From a virus, in the IMG/VR virus record IMGVR_UViG_3300005821_000002, positions 1 through 64,000 of that record: a stretch of DNA of 64,000 nucleotides; one strand, written 5' to 3'. The notes below the pieces were generated by a model. It was given only the letters and a program-made list of their open reading frames with translations. It was not told the DNA's origin and did no database searches. Both the position numbers and the translations under genes were made by a program. Shown piece after piece: positions 15,925 through 24,884 of this stretch. Every line of letters starts with the position of its first letter. Positions within the stretch are counted from its first letter, which is position 1.

Positions 15925-16124
15925 AATTCACGCTCCAATGTTGTGACACTAAATTTACGAAGATTTCTTACAGGAACTCCTGTTACCATTTTATGTCCCT
16001 GTTCATTTATGCTATCAATATTTAAACATTTTGTTTGTTCATCATATGATAAAAGTTCTGTTTCAAATGTTTCTGGTGGCATATCTGCATCATCAAAAAG
16101 ATAATAAAATTTAACTATTTTCAT
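15921..16124 (-). CDS. Small acidic protein, unknown function
   Basis: 67 aa from MKIVKFYYLFDDAD; the ATG overlaps the upstream TGA. Strand-rich. Not recognised. Confidence 0.55.
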   Translation of the reverse strand: MKIVKFYYLFDDADMPPETFETELLSYDEQTKCLNIDSINEQGHKMVTGVPVRNLRKFSVTTLEREL

Positions 16125-16348
16125 ATTGCACACATACTTTCATCAACAATAGCTACATAATCGGTGGTATATAATTCTATATGAAGTGTTTCTATCTCAA
16201 AGTCAGGGTCAATTTCAGGTTTTATTTTATGGAATCTTTCCAACGCCTGACGTTCATTTTCTGCCACAACTAAATAATATGTTTCTTCTTCTATATGGGC
16301 CCGTACATAACCATTTATAAATCCGATTGCTCTAATTTTATATAACAT
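16121..16348 (-). CDS. Small protein, unknown function
   Basis: 75 aa. YVRAHIEEETYYLVVAENERQALERFHKI is strand-strand-helix. TAATG coupling to the upstream gene. Not recognised. Confidence 0.55.
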   Translation of the reverse strand: MLYKIRAIGFINGYVRAHIEEETYYLVVAENERQALERFHKIKPEIDPDFEIETLHIELYTTDYVAIVDESMCAI

Positions 16349-16548
16349 TATTTTAACATCCTATCTGTCTTTATAACCTTAATAATTGGCTCAGGTTCAT
16401 TGTTCATTATTGTTTCCCAAAAATCATATAAATTATCTTGTATTTCATTTATTTCATCTAAACTTAATTCAAGTTCAAATTCTACTTTTACTTTCACAAA
16501 CTCTGATACGCCAAGTTGTTCAAAGATTGTAGTTGCTATGTTAGCCAT
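16348..16548 (-). CDS. Small acidic protein, unknown function
   Basis: 66 aa from MANIATTIFEQ (GGAG upstream). The longer frame to 16587 runs through the 39-codon gene before it. VKVKVEFELELSLDEI is a strand then helix. Not recognised. Confidence 0.55.
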   Translation of the reverse strand: MANIATTIFEQLGVSEFVKVKVEFELELSLDEINEIQDNLYDFWETIMNNEPEPIIKVIKTDRMLK

Positions 16549-16660
16549 AATATTTCTCCAGTAAGTAAGTTGTCTTATATCCAACATAAAGACCCATAAT
16601 TAGCGTTAATTCTATTGCTATTGTTAGAATAAATATATCGAATTGTTGTGCGTTAAACAT
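16541..16660 (-). CDS. Small single-span membrane protein
   Basis: 39 aa with one hydrophobic helix (FILTIAIELTLIMGLYVGY). Ribosome site GAAAGG. Overlaps the genes on both sides, as expected in this tightly packed operon. Confidence 0.5.
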   Translation of the reverse strand: MFNAQQFDIFILTIAIELTLIMGLYVGYKTTYLLEKYYG

Positions 16661-16997
16661 CTTCACCCTTTCTCCTATCCATTATTGGTAAATCTTTTAT
16701 GAATTTATATATTGGAACAATGATTTTTATAATAAATTGTACAATTAGAAGATTGAATCCAAATAATAGGGCAAATGGAACTAAAAATCCCCAACAAAAT
16801 ACTAGAACGATTGATACACCAAATCCTATAAATAAAGGTATAACAATATCTTCCCAAACATCTACATACTGAGTATCTTCTACTTTTTTTACAGTCCAAA
16901 CTGTAAAAAATCCCCAACAAAATATTCCAAGGATAGTTCCACATAGTAAATATCCTGTAGTAAATGACCATATAAGATTGCTTAAATAAATGTTCAT
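16653..16997 (-). CDS. Membrane protein
   Basis: 114 aa from MNIYLSNLIW (AAAGGAG upstream). Three hydrophobic segments with W/F/C-rich cores (LLCGTILGIFCWGFF; IPLFIGFGVSIVLVFCWGFLV; LLFGFNLLIVQFIIKII). Function unknown. Confidence 0.6.
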   Translation of the reverse strand: MNIYLSNLIWSFTTGYLLCGTILGIFCWGFFTVWTVKKVEDTQYVDVWEDIVIPLFIGFGVSIVLVFCWGFLVPFALLFGFNLLIVQFIIKIIVPIYKFIKDLPIMDRRKGEDV

Positions 16998-17008
16998 AGT
17001 TTTCTCCT

Positions 17009-17335
17009 TTAAACCCAAATTACTTTGGGTTTTTCTTCTTCTTTTTCTTCCGGTTTTTCTTCTGAATTTTTAACGTCCTTTTTACCCTTAATTGAATTCA
17101 TAAATACACCATTAATTGGAATTACTTTTGATAATGTTAATTCATGTTCCCAAAATATTTGATCATGAGTCTCTGTAAATTGACAAGTATATTCAAATCG
17201 TCTATAATCATCAGTAGGTTCATCTATATCAACTATTTGAATAATCTTTCCAATATATTGCCCAATAAGACAGCTTTCATTTACTTCTACCCAATCTCCT
17301 ATACAAAATGCTGGTATTTTATTCAATGGGAACAT
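17009..17335 (-). CDS. Unknown protein with acidic tail
   Basis: 108 aa. PAFCIGDWVEVNES then IGKIIQIVDID looks like an SH3-like barrel; the C-terminus is a Lys/Glu stretch. Ribosome site GAGG. Not recognised. Confidence 0.55.
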   Translation of the reverse strand: MFPLNKIPAFCIGDWVEVNESCLIGQYIGKIIQIVDIDEPTDDYRRFEYTCQFTETHDQIFWEHELTLSKVIPINGVFMNSIKGKKDVKNSEEKPEEKEEEKPKVIWV

Positions 17336-17708
17336 CTTTTTCCTCTATTTCTTCTTCTAATTCAAAGAGTGATTTATCTAAAGAACTTCTGTGATATTTT
17401 CCAGAAATTTTACATTTTAGTGAACAATAATATCCACCATTTTCTCTTGCATTAACTTCCTTTTTAGTAGCCCTAAAGCTAGCACTACAACTATCACAAC
17501 TATATAACATTTTACCATCGGATTTCTTTTCTGATTTCTTTCCTATTTTCTGTTTTATCTTTTTATTAGGTGCTCCTATATTTTTGATCACATCATCAAT
17601 ATCAAAATTACCATCAATTATCCAATCACTACTACTAGCATCAGTGCCAGGATTATTGGTAGTTGTTCCAGTATAACTGGTTGTAAATTTAGGACCATCA
17701 TTTGGCAT
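17319..17708 (-). CDS. Zinc-finger-like protein
   Basis: 129 aa. Disordered Thr/Ser/Gly N-terminus, basic linker (KKIKQKIGKKSEKKS), then CDSCSASF...YYCSLKC, a four-Cys zinc site at about residues 72-101, and an acidic tail. Could be a small nucleic-acid-binding factor. Confidence 0.6.
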   Translation of the reverse strand: MPNDGPKFTTSYTGTTTNNPGTDASSSDWIIDGNFDIDDVIKNIGAPNKKIKQKIGKKSEKKSDGKMLYSCDSCSASFRATKKEVNARENGGYYCSLKCKISGKYHRSSLDKSLFELEEEIEEKDVPIE

Positions 17709-17946
17709 GAGATTGTTCCTCCCTTACTGTTTGTATAAATGTTTTTGATTCATCAATCATATTGTTTATTGATTGTAATGAAAGCATATTATTACTACTA
17801 TCTAAATACAATTCAAACCCAAGTTTCAATATTGTATAGTGTGATTTAGCATTAAAACTTACTGATGGGTTTTTATGTCGGCGGTTTATTGCCGATAAAG
17901 TAGCAAGTGTTGCTGTCACACGATTTATTGTGATTGTTTTATTCAT
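17698..17946 (-). CDS. Small protein, unknown function
   Basis: 82 aa, mostly helical. NKTITINRVTATLATLSAINRRHKNPSVS at the start. Overlaps both neighbours. Not recognised. Confidence 0.55.
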   Translation of the reverse strand: MNKTITINRVTATLATLSAINRRHKNPSVSFNAKSHYTILKLGFELYLDSSNNMLSLQSINNMIDESKTFIQTVREEQSHAK

Positions 17947-18370
17947 CGAAATGATACTCTAACAATGTTTCCAAATGATATTGAGCTTTTTTAGCATTAT
18001 CTTCCAATAATCTATCCGCAAAATTGTTTACATCATTCACAAATTTCAACATTGAGTCAAATCTTTCAGGATTTTCTCTGAAGTTTTCAACTACATCTAA
18101 TACCCATTTTAATGTATGTAAATTATTGTATGCAATTCTTACCTGATCTTTTCTGGGGTCGTCCATACAAATCTTTAATAATTTTGAAGACGAAGAAATA
18201 ACTTTATTTATTACAGCATCAACTTCCTGAGAATTAGACCCAGAATGTTTTATCACTTTCTTCGGTGTCTTCTTTTTCACTGTCTTTTCCACCGTTTTCT
18301 TTGGTGGATTTATTATCAGACTTATTCCCAGTAGTTTGCTCGCTAGTCTTCGCAGGAAGGAGTTTGACAT
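17939..18370 (-). CDS. Helical protein with basic N-terminus
   Basis: 143 aa. The start has a strong GAGAGG site and lies 137 bases inside the preceding gene in another frame. Residues 20-45 are Lys-rich (PPKKTVEKTVKKKTPKKV); the remainder is helical. Function unknown. Confidence 0.6.
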   Translation of the reverse strand: MSNSFLRRLASKLLGISLIINPPKKTVEKTVKKKTPKKVIKHSGSNSQEVDAVINKVISSSSKLLKICMDDPRKDQVRIAYNNLHTLKWVLDVVENFRENPERFDSMLKFVNDVNNFADRLLEDNAKKAQYHLETLLEYHFDE

Positions 18371-18704
18371 CTTTTTCCTCTCTTTCTTTAGTTGGTAAAG
18401 CAGCGTCTAAAAGTTTTGCCATACTCATATCATCAGTATTATCTACATAATATGAACTAGTATCTCCTAACCAATATTTTATATCATCATCATTGTTTAT
18501 AATATAAAGTTCAGGGTCAACAACAAAAGAATCACCTAAATCAAGGTTTATTGGGTCAAGAACTTCTAAATCCCCCATAACTTTTAAAGATGGAAAAGTT
18601 TCCGCAGCTTGTATTAAAGCTTGTTCAGTAGTTTCTCCAATAACAAAACATATAAAAGGAATAAAATCATTGACTGTTATTGGATAAAGTTTGAATTTTG
18701 ACAT
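18234..18704 (-). CDS. Acidic unknown protein
   Basis: 156 aa. N-terminal alpha/beta part (YPITVNDFIPFICFVIGETTEQALIQAAETF), then a disordered Lys/Glu/Asp/Ser-rich tail. Its last 45 codons are shared, in another frame, with the basic N-terminus of the next gene. First gene of the 12.5-18.7 kb operon; ribosome site AGGAG. Confidence 0.6.
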   Translation of the reverse strand: MSKFKLYPITVNDFIPFICFVIGETTEQALIQAAETFPSLKVMGDLEVLDPINLDLGDSFVVDPELYIINNDDDIKYWLGDTSSYYVDNTDDMSMAKLLDAALPTKEREEKDVKLLPAKTSEQTTGNKSDNKSTKENGGKDSEKEDTEESDKTFWV

Positions 18705-18893
18705 GTTTTTCTCCTAGTTTATTTCCGATAACCGAATAAATTTATGAGTTAGTTTACCTTTTTACCCCTTATTTTATTGGTATTTATCAATAAAATATAG
18801 ACAAATTTACTCTAAACTATCTTCTTCGGGCACCGAAGATTATATCTAACAAATTTTGTGATACTAATTTGGGTAACGGAATTGTTCTGCAAT
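18705..18893 (-). promoter_or_regulatory. Operon boundary with hairpin and GGGTAAC motif
   Basis: Holds GGGTAACGG (18871-18879; CCGTTACCC on the minus strand) and a 7-bp hairpin TCTTCGG/CCGAAGA around 18823-18840. TATAAT-like AT-rich DNA follows on the minus strand. Probably drives the 12.5-18.7 kb operon, but no sigma70-like -35 is visible. Confidence 0.4.
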
Positions 18894-19136
18894 CTAACTT
18901 CCTAATATTTTTTCTTCTAAATCGTCCAAAAGAGTTTCGACATCTTCTGGTAGCCAATAAGTGTTAGAATAAATGGGTCCCCCACATGCAGGAAGATTGT
19001 TTGCAAAATTAATTGAACCCATTAGTTCTCGCTCATTGTCAGTAATTGGTCTAAGAACATTATCACCAGTTTTTGTGGTAGTATCTTCTACAATTATTGG
19101 CTCAATTCCATCTAAAAGTTCCAAGTTTTTAGTCAC
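18894..19136 (-). CDS. Small acidic protein ending ligase cassette
   Basis: 80 aa from a GTG start with AAAGGAG upstream, right after the C26 peptidase stop. Contains NLPACGGPIYSNTYWLPEDVETLLDDLEEKI. Not recognised. Its tight linkage suggests a role with the cassette; it might be a substrate or accessory, which is speculation. Confidence 0.55.
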   Translation of the reverse strand: MTKNLELLDGIEPIIVEDTTTKTGDNVLRPITDNERELMGSINFANNLPACGGPIYSNTYWLPEDVETLLDDLEEKILGS

Positions 19137-19137
19137 A

Positions 19138-19797
19138 TTAAAACTCCTTTGTTCTAAATAACCAGTCTAAAACTTTCATACGATTTATATAGGCTTTTTC
19201 TGCCATTTCAGGATGAGATTGTACAGCCCTAAATTTTCCATCTAAACTTTGAAAACCCTCTACTACTCCAAAATTAGAGTCAATCATTACTGGTAATAAT
19301 CCATCACCTAAATCTTTGACTGCTTGGTGGTGTAAAGAATTTACAGTTATTTCATCACCATCTTTTAACCCTAAATAAGTGAATAAACATTCACTATCTA
19401 CTAGCGTAATTTGGTGAATATGATTGTGTCCAATATCTGCTGATGGTAAATCTTCATATAATGTTCCACCCATCATTACGTTTAAGAATTGTGACCCACG
19501 ACAAATTCCTAGAAAGATTGTATCTAAATTCTTATAGAAATCAAAAACTAATTTCTCTTGCCAATCTCTAGCTAAATTTACACTAAGTGATGGGTGATAA
19601 GAACCTCCATAAAGTACTGGATGAACGTCTGCCCCACCATCAAAGATTATCATATCAATATCTTTTGGTAATTTATCATCACCATAATTGGGGTCTAAAT
19701 CAACAATACTTGCTTTTTCTCCAAATAAATGTAGGATAAGTCCGTCCCAACTTGCTGCCCCACTATATCCTGTGAATGGTATTCCTATTTTTATCAT
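19138..19797 (-). CDS. Peptidase C26-like class I glutamine amidotransferase
   Basis: 219 aa. DGGADVHPVLYG (about 51-62), the nucleophile elbow LGICRGSQFLNV (about 95-106), GGTLYEDLP, and C-terminal AVQSHPEM with His and Glu form the Cys-His-Glu triad of the gamma-glutamyl hydrolase / PuuD-like C26 family. Such enzymes hydrolyse gamma-glutamyl amide bonds. It sits at the end of a cassette of amide ligases, so it probably trims or reverses the bonds they form; that is inference. ATGA coupling with the gene upstream. Confidence 0.85.
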   Translation of the reverse strand: MIKIGIPFTGYSGAASWDGLILHLFGEKASIVDLDPNYGDDKLPKDIDMIIFDGGADVHPVLYGGSYHPSLSVNLARDWQEKLVFDFYKNLDTIFLGICRGSQFLNVMMGGTLYEDLPSADIGHNHIHQITLVDSECLFTYLGLKDGDEITVNSLHHQAVKDLGDGLLPVMIDSNFGVVEGFQSLDGKFRAVQSHPEMAEKAYINRMKVLDWLFRTKEF

Positions 19798-20531
19798 TTA
19801 ACTTTCCTCCAAAAGTTTAGTAAACCATCTATTGTCATAGTATTGTAAGTTGCTGGACCCGATCTTAGGAATGTATTATCTCCAACTATTCCTTTACCAA
19901 AAACATCAGTCAACATATTTAGATAGTTTGCGATCCATTTTTCTGCACCTGCTTTATCAGAACTCCAGCATTTCTTAAATAAAGCATCATGTAAATAATA
20001 TTCATCATCACCAAATGCCATTTCAGAAATAGATACAACATCTTTCCAAGATGTTAATGCTTTTTGTCTAGGATTATCCTTGAAAAACCTATCCCAATCT
20101 TCGTAATACTGTATGTTTATTTTTCTCAATAATAAATATATTGTATATAATCCACCCCAATGCAAAGCTTTCCATCTAGGTTTTTTTATTGGATTAATAT
20201 GAACTAATCTTGTGTATCTGTATCCAGAATAATATCTACTAATTCTAAAATAATGTCCATACATTCTATTCAAATCTTTAAACAAAGCATCATAATTAAA
20301 ATACTTCAAACGGCGGTTGAATTTCAAAGGATAAACTGCCATAGAATATGTGTCAACAGGTAGATTAAAAACATAACCAAATAAATCACCATAACATCTT
20401 GCTCTTTTATAATTATTTTCTCCAAAAAAGTAATGAGCGTACAAATCCTTACCTTGATCATTTTGAGCAAATTCTCTAATTCTATCTTTATGAAAGGTTT
20501 TTATATGTTCAATTTCATTTTTTGTTGTCAT
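19794..20531 (-). CDS. Unknown protein, paralogue 2 of ligase cassette
   Basis: 245 aa. Aligns by eye to the next gene upstream (20515-21351): EIEHIKTFHKDRIREFA with DIDFIKKHKKERINAIS, LFKDLNRMYGHYFRISRYYSG with MMKDMKRIFGHRFTILRYKSG, LHWGGLYTIYLLLRKI with LRYMGYYLIFILLRAI, and NYLNMLTDVFGKG with NYIEVLTTAFGRK. No known family recognised. Conserved Arg, His, Tyr and Trp suggest a folded catalytic or binding domain. Confidence 0.75.
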   Translation of the reverse strand: MTTKNEIEHIKTFHKDRIREFAQNDQGKDLYAHYFFGENNYKRARCYGDLFGYVFNLPVDTYSMAVYPLKFNRRLKYFNYDALFKDLNRMYGHYFRISRYYSGYRYTRLVHINPIKKPRWKALHWGGLYTIYLLLRKINIQYYEDWDRFFKDNPRQKALTSWKDVVSISEMAFGDDEYYLHDALFKKCWSSDKAGAEKWIANYLNMLTDVFGKGIVGDNTFLRSGPATYNTMTIDGLLNFWRKVK

Positions 20532-21351
20532 TTTTTGCCTGCCTTTCTTTTACAATTTGTTCAACTATATTAAACGCTGGAGTTTGTCCACATCTAAAGT
20601 TTCCAATTTTGAAAGAACCTAGATAATATCTTCCCTTACTATTTTCACAAACAGCAGAGAGAATTTTTTCTAGTTCTTCTTTAGTCATTCTGAAGTCAAA
20701 TTTTCTACCAAATGCAGTAGTAAGAACTTCGATATAATTATTGATAGCAGATTCAAATAATTCTTCTGAGCCTATATTATTAGCATTTTTATCTTCAGGA
20801 CGTAGAGCATAAAGTTCATCATTAATTCCATGCCCCGAACCTTGAGCATATCTACTCCACATATATACTAAATCTTTCCAATTATTAATTGGAAAATCAT
20901 ACTTTTCTTTTCTAGCTGGAGTATGATAAATCATAGATAATTTTTCCATTCCTTCTCCATCAATAGCTCTCAGTAAAATAAATATAAGATAATAACCCAT
21001 ATATCTTAACTCTGTGCGAGGTAAAGGTCGCCGTTCTCTTATATCAATAATTCTACAATCTTTATTTCCAGATTTATATCTCAAAATAGTAAAACGGTGT
21101 CCAAAGATTCTTTTCATATCTTTCATCATTTCTGTAAAATTTACAATTTTAGAATCATCATCCCATTTTAGAAGATACTGCATAGAAGTTCCTTTGGGAG
21201 TCTCCGCTAATCTTTGATTTAACCTTGCAAAACAAACATCATTCATTAGCTTTTCTTTATGTCCAAAATTAACTCCATAAACACTGTTACTAATAGCGTT
21301 GATTCTTTCTTTCTTATGTTTTTTGATAAAATCTATATCTTCTCTGGACAT
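20515..21351 (-). CDS. Unknown protein, paralogue 1 of ligase cassette
   Basis: 278 aa, paralogue of 19794-20531 with an added C-terminal 60 residues (EELEKILSAVCENSKGRYYLG). TAATG coupling to the type 2 ligase gene upstream. The shared IFGHRFTILRYKSG and YMGYYLIFILLR segments are the best-conserved parts. Always next to the ligases here, so a partner of the modification pathway is plausible. Confidence 0.75.
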   Translation of the reverse strand: MSREDIDFIKKHKKERINAISNSVYGVNFGHKEKLMNDVCFARLNQRLAETPKGTSMQYLLKWDDDSKIVNFTEMMKDMKRIFGHRFTILRYKSGNKDCRIIDIRERRPLPRTELRYMGYYLIFILLRAIDGEGMEKLSMIYHTPARKEKYDFPINNWKDLVYMWSRYAQGSGHGINDELYALRPEDKNANNIGSEELFESAINNYIEVLTTAFGRKFDFRMTKEELEKILSAVCENSKGRYYLGSFKIGNFRCGQTPAFNIVEQIVKERQAKNDNKK

Positions 21352-22361
21352 TAGAATAAACCCCTTTGCATTGTAATATTTAGAAATTTTAAATCATCCA
21401 TCTTTACAAAACCATTTTCCAACGCCCATCCCATAGATTTCTTATATAATTTACCTGCATTTTCTTGATCAAGTGTCATCAAAGTTTTATACATATCAGG
21501 AATTAAGTTTGCTTTATCCTCTGCAAATTTTTCTCCAGCACTTTCAGCAATAGTTGCTGCTAAATCCATTGTGTAAAGTAGTGCTCTTGTCATTGGATAA
21601 TTCCTAATGAAATGATTTGACATTACTCTATATTCAATTCCAAATATCTGTTCTTTAGGATTATAAATTTGCAAACGAATTCTTCCAGGTTTTCCATAAT
21701 ATTCTAATCGAGCTTTTTCGTACTTAATTATCTCTGGTTTTCTCCTAAAAGTTGTATTCAACATTCCTACAAAGAAGTCGAAACAAATTGCAGTTGAATC
21801 CCATTTTTCAAAATAAATTGATGGAGAAGAAATTGGGGCTTGAATATGAATATGTGCGCCACCATATCTAAATTCATGAGAAGAAACATCCAATTCTTCC
21901 GTATGATCTTTTCCTTCTAAACCTAACTCAAAATATTGCATAGGAAATTCGTCAGGATCACACCCAAATATGACGCACATTTGAAATTCTTCGCCACGAC
22001 CTTCCCAGTATTTATTTACATCAAAATGTCCCAATGGTTTTGTCCAAACTTTTAATCCATGTGGACTAATAAAATGTTGCAAAGCATTAATTCCACGATT
22101 TACTGTACTAAAGAAACCTCGCACAGTATCTTGGGGATCAATTTGCATTTCAATTGCAGCCCCATCTTCTGACCATTGAAAACCATTACCAAAAAGTAAA
22201 ACTTTCTTTCCTTCACTATTAACCATATTCATACCAAAATCTTCTACTAAAGCGGCTGGTGGAATTATTTCTGGAATATTCCCGTATTTTGTCGGAACTA
22301 AATCCTGGTAAACAAATGCTTCAGGATCAGTTCCAAAAGTATGTAAAAGAGTTTTACCCAT
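21351..22361 (-). CDS. COOH-NH2 ligase type 2 (phiEco32-like amidoligase)
   Basis: 336 aa. FGTDPEAFVYQ near residue 9 matches the GADPE(F/L) signature of phage COOH-NH2 ligase type 2 enzymes, a branch of the amidoligase (glutamine-synthetase-like) fold. Further hallmarks are YGGAHIHIQAP (about 167-177) and IEYRVMSNHFIRN (about 224-236). These proteins are predicted to use ATP to join a carboxylate to an amine. GAGGAG site; 8-base overlap with the gene upstream. Substrate unknown. Confidence 0.85.
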   Translation of the reverse strand: MGKTLLHTFGTDPEAFVYQDLVPTKYGNIPEIIPPAALVEDFGMNMVNSEGKKVLLFGNGFQWSEDGAAIEMQIDPQDTVRGFFSTVNRGINALQHFISPHGLKVWTKPLGHFDVNKYWEGRGEEFQMCVIFGCDPDEFPMQYFELGLEGKDHTEELDVSSHEFRYGGAHIHIQAPISSPSIYFEKWDSTAICFDFFVGMLNTTFRRKPEIIKYEKARLEYYGKPGRIRLQIYNPKEQIFGIEYRVMSNHFIRNYPMTRALLYTMDLAATIAESAGEKFAEDKANLIPDMYKTLMTLDQENAGKLYKKSMGWALENGFVKMDDLKFLNITMQRGLF

Positions 22362-22776
22362 GTTTAATCTCCTCGTCTAGGAAAATTTTTGGCTCTACTT
22401 CTTGTGCAGTAAAACCATCACGTTCTATATCCTTAATATAAGTATCTTTTACTTTAATATGTAATAATTGTGGATTTAATTCCTCTTTTGTTCCTTCTTT
22501 AAATGCATAAATAATTCTAAAATCTTCTACGCTACCTTTATTTCCACTATATCCACATTGTAATTCTAGTTCTTCACTTCCATCTAAAACTTTTTTACAA
22601 TCACTACACCGTAATCCTACAGTTTTAATTCTGACATCATGTGCTATAAGACTTGCAAAAGAAATAAGAATTTTATGTTTATCCTTAATTTTGATATTTG
22701 GTCTTCCGAATATATTTTCAATACTAATATTGATATTAATATTTCCACCACAATTTGCGTGTCTAAGATTTAGCAC
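22354..22776 (-). CDS. Unknown protein of ligase cassette
   Basis: 140 aa from GTG with GAGGAG upstream. Residues 50-75 hold a CSDCKK knuckle; the rest is beta-rich (ININISIENIFGRPNIKIKD). It ends in the acidic EVEPKIFLDEEIKHG. Not recognised. Confidence 0.6.
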   Translation of the reverse strand: MLNLRHANCGGNININISIENIFGRPNIKIKDKHKILISFASLIAHDVRIKTVGLRCSDCKKVLDGSEELELQCGYSGNKGSVEDFRIIYAFKEGTKEELNPQLLHIKVKDTYIKDIERDGFTAQEVEPKIFLDEEIKHG

Positions 22777-24082
22777 TGATTTCTTCTCCTCTCTTTAGAA
22801 TATCTTTAGCCCCATCCTCATCTAAACCAAGAAATTGAACGGCTATACCATATTTTTCTTCTACAATTTCTGCTAATTCTTTACACAATTTTCTTTGAAC
22901 ATCATCTTCAACAAGAATTTCTAAAAATCCATATGAAATAATTGCTATTAACATTTCACTCTCTGCAATTGAAATACCACCCTCAGTAATATTGGTATCA
23001 ATATTTACCATATATTCTGCTCCCCAAATTTCAGATGTTAGCATAGCTTGTCCGGATAATATTTTGGAAAGTTTAATTGGTTTATGTTCATTAAGAGTAT
23101 TATCATTAGATGGCTCTTCTTTTGCTAGTGTAATTTGTTTTTGTACAAGATTCTTAGCATTTTTGAGCATTTCACTAATGGAAGATGTCTCTGTTGAATT
23201 CTTTTCTAAATTTGTTTCCGGGTCCTTCTCCCAATTTTCCTCCAGATTTTTTACTACAAGTTCCTCAGCTTCTTTTTCTTCCTTTCTTATCTTCTTATCT
23301 TCTAATTCTTTCAAAATTAAATCCAATCTTCTTGTATTCATTAATTCAATATCAGTAGTTTTCCAACGAGTAGGAATTACTGGGATACATTTTGCTCTAT
23401 CAAAATCGTTATACAAAGTTCTTAATTGACTGGTAGTAATTGATCTTGTATCACCTATTATTTTTCTCAAAAACATAACAAGAGTAGCAAATCCCCAAAA
23501 AGATACTGGTTTTACTTCTCCATTTTGTTTTGGAACAAATTTATCACAATAATCTGCGAGAACTATTGTTCCCAAAACTCTCTCGGAATACATAGTAGGT
23601 GTCCTAAAAAGTTGATCACCTATTTTCCAGAATAAATCTGGACCACCTAATTCTATTCCATTAGTATCAAACCAATCACAATAAGTAGAAAAATTAAGTG
23701 GTTTCCATTCATCAGTTTCTATTCCAAGATATGTCCAAGGGTCTTTATAATCTCCTCTTCCCCCAAATAATTGATAATTTTTATCCAATAAAATAAACTT
23801 AAAACTATCTCCATATTTTTCGTGTGCTCTTACTAAAGATGATGCAATACATTTTTTCATATTATCTGTAGGAAAACTTGTTCCAGTATATACCTTTGTA
23901 TCATTAATCTGAATCTTACAAAGTTTAGCCTCAAATTCTACTAAAACTTTTGGATGATTATTTCCTGATAAAAAGGTAAGTTCTCCCCATTTAACTATGT
24001 CTGACATATCTGCTCCAATTCTAGCAGATACTTCCCAACTTATTTTATTCCATTGAATTTCTAGCTTTTTAATGTCTGTCAT
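22763..24082 (-). CDS. Unknown 439-aa protein of ligase cassette
   Basis: N-terminal 240 residues are alpha/beta with Trp/Tyr-rich turns (DPWTYLGIETDEWKPLNFSTYCDWFD) and a FWGFATLVMFLRKIIG segment reminiscent of the YLIFILLR segment in the two paralogues downstream. A Lys/Glu-rich linker follows at about 255-330, then a C-terminal 100-residue acidic domain. No family recognised. Ribosome site AAAGGA; overlaps the AAA+ gene. Confidence 0.7.
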   Translation of the reverse strand: MTDIKKLEIQWNKISWEVSARIGADMSDIVKWGELTFLSGNNHPKVLVEFEAKLCKIQINDTKVYTGTSFPTDNMKKCIASSLVRAHEKYGDSFKFILLDKNYQLFGGRGDYKDPWTYLGIETDEWKPLNFSTYCDWFDTNGIELGGPDLFWKIGDQLFRTPTMYSERVLGTIVLADYCDKFVPKQNGEVKPVSFWGFATLVMFLRKIIGDTRSITTSQLRTLYNDFDRAKCIPVIPTRWKTTDIELMNTRRLDLILKELEDKKIRKEEKEAEELVVKNLEENWEKDPETNLEKNSTETSSISEMLKNAKNLVQKQITLAKEEPSNDNTLNEHKPIKLSKILSGQAMLTSEIWGAEYMVNIDTNITEGGISIAESEMLIAIISYGFLEILVEDDVQRKLCKELAEIVEEKYGIAVQFLGLDEDGAKDILKRGEEISAKS

Positions 24083-24884
24083 TTTCTAATCCTTTCCAGT
24101 CTAGGAATTTACGTCCTCGACTTGTAATTGTTATGTGACCTTTTTCTATTAGAAAAGGTTCTATTTCATTCTTAATTGTATCTTCATCTACTTTTATTGA
24201 CCTAGAAATCATCTTCAAACTTGCACTAATAACAGTTGAAATAAATTTTAGATAATCATTATCTATATCAGTATATCCTTGTGAATAAATTCCAATATCT
24301 TTGAACGCATTTTCTACACCAGAAATTGTAAAAGCATGTAATCCATTATCTAGCATAAATTTAATTCTACGAGTATAAACTTTTACTTTTCTCGGACTTC
24401 CTCTTGATCTTTTTGCAACTAAAATTGCCGTTGCTAAAGTCATGGCAAGTCCCAACTCTCTGGCATAATTTACTGCAATTTGTGCCAACTCTTCATCCGT
24501 ATAATCTCGTAGATTAAATGTAATACATCTGCTAGAAAATGGATCAGGTAAATCTCCAAAATCTGTTGTACAATATACCATTACATATTTTCCAGAGTCC
24601 ATAAATTCATAAAGTTGTTCAAAGTTTTTCATCATATGAATTTCGTCAATAATATGACAACGAATTGCTTCATAACCTTTCATACTGAAATTATTATCCG
24701 CTATTTGATAGCTATATCTTCCACAGACAAATTTACAGAATTCTTCTGCTAACATTGTTTTACCAGAACCTGCGGGTCCACGCATAATAATATTTACTGA
24801 TTCTTTTCTCCTACGTTTTACACTATTAGCAATAGCTTGTAATTCTCTTACTATTTTCTTTTGACCAATATATCCTTTAAACAT
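24069..24884 (-). CDS. RuvB-like AAA+ ATPase
   Basis: 271 aa. Walker A GPAGSGKT (about 35-42), Walker B IIDEIH (about 73-78), sensor 1 CTTD, arginine finger SSRC, sensor 2 GSPRKV (about 163-168), and a winged-helix-like end (EIEPFLIEKGHITITSRGRKFL) as in RuvB. RuvB moves branched DNA, but here the gene is coupled between an ATP-grasp and unknown cassette genes, so it may remodel a protein or nucleoprotein substrate. ATPase class is clear; role is inference. Confidence 0.85.
   Translation of the reverse strand: MFKGYIGQKKIVRELQAIANSVKRRRKESVNIIMRGPAGSGKTMLAEEFCKFVCGRYSYQIADNNFSMKGYEAIRCHIIDEIHMMKNFEQLYEFMDSGKYVMVYCTTDFGDLPDPFSSRCITFNLRDYTDEELAQIAVNYARELGLAMTLATAILVAKRSRGSPRKVKVYTRRIKFMLDNGLHAFTISGVENAFKDIGIYSQGYTDIDNDYLKFISTVISASLKMISRSIKVDEDTIKNEIEPFLIEKGHITITSRGRKFLDWKGLENDRH

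Noticed and set aside
24069-24884. True RuvB branch-migration protein
   Set aside because: RuvA and RuvC partners are absent and the gene is embedded in the ligase cassette, so the label is kept as RuvB-like only.
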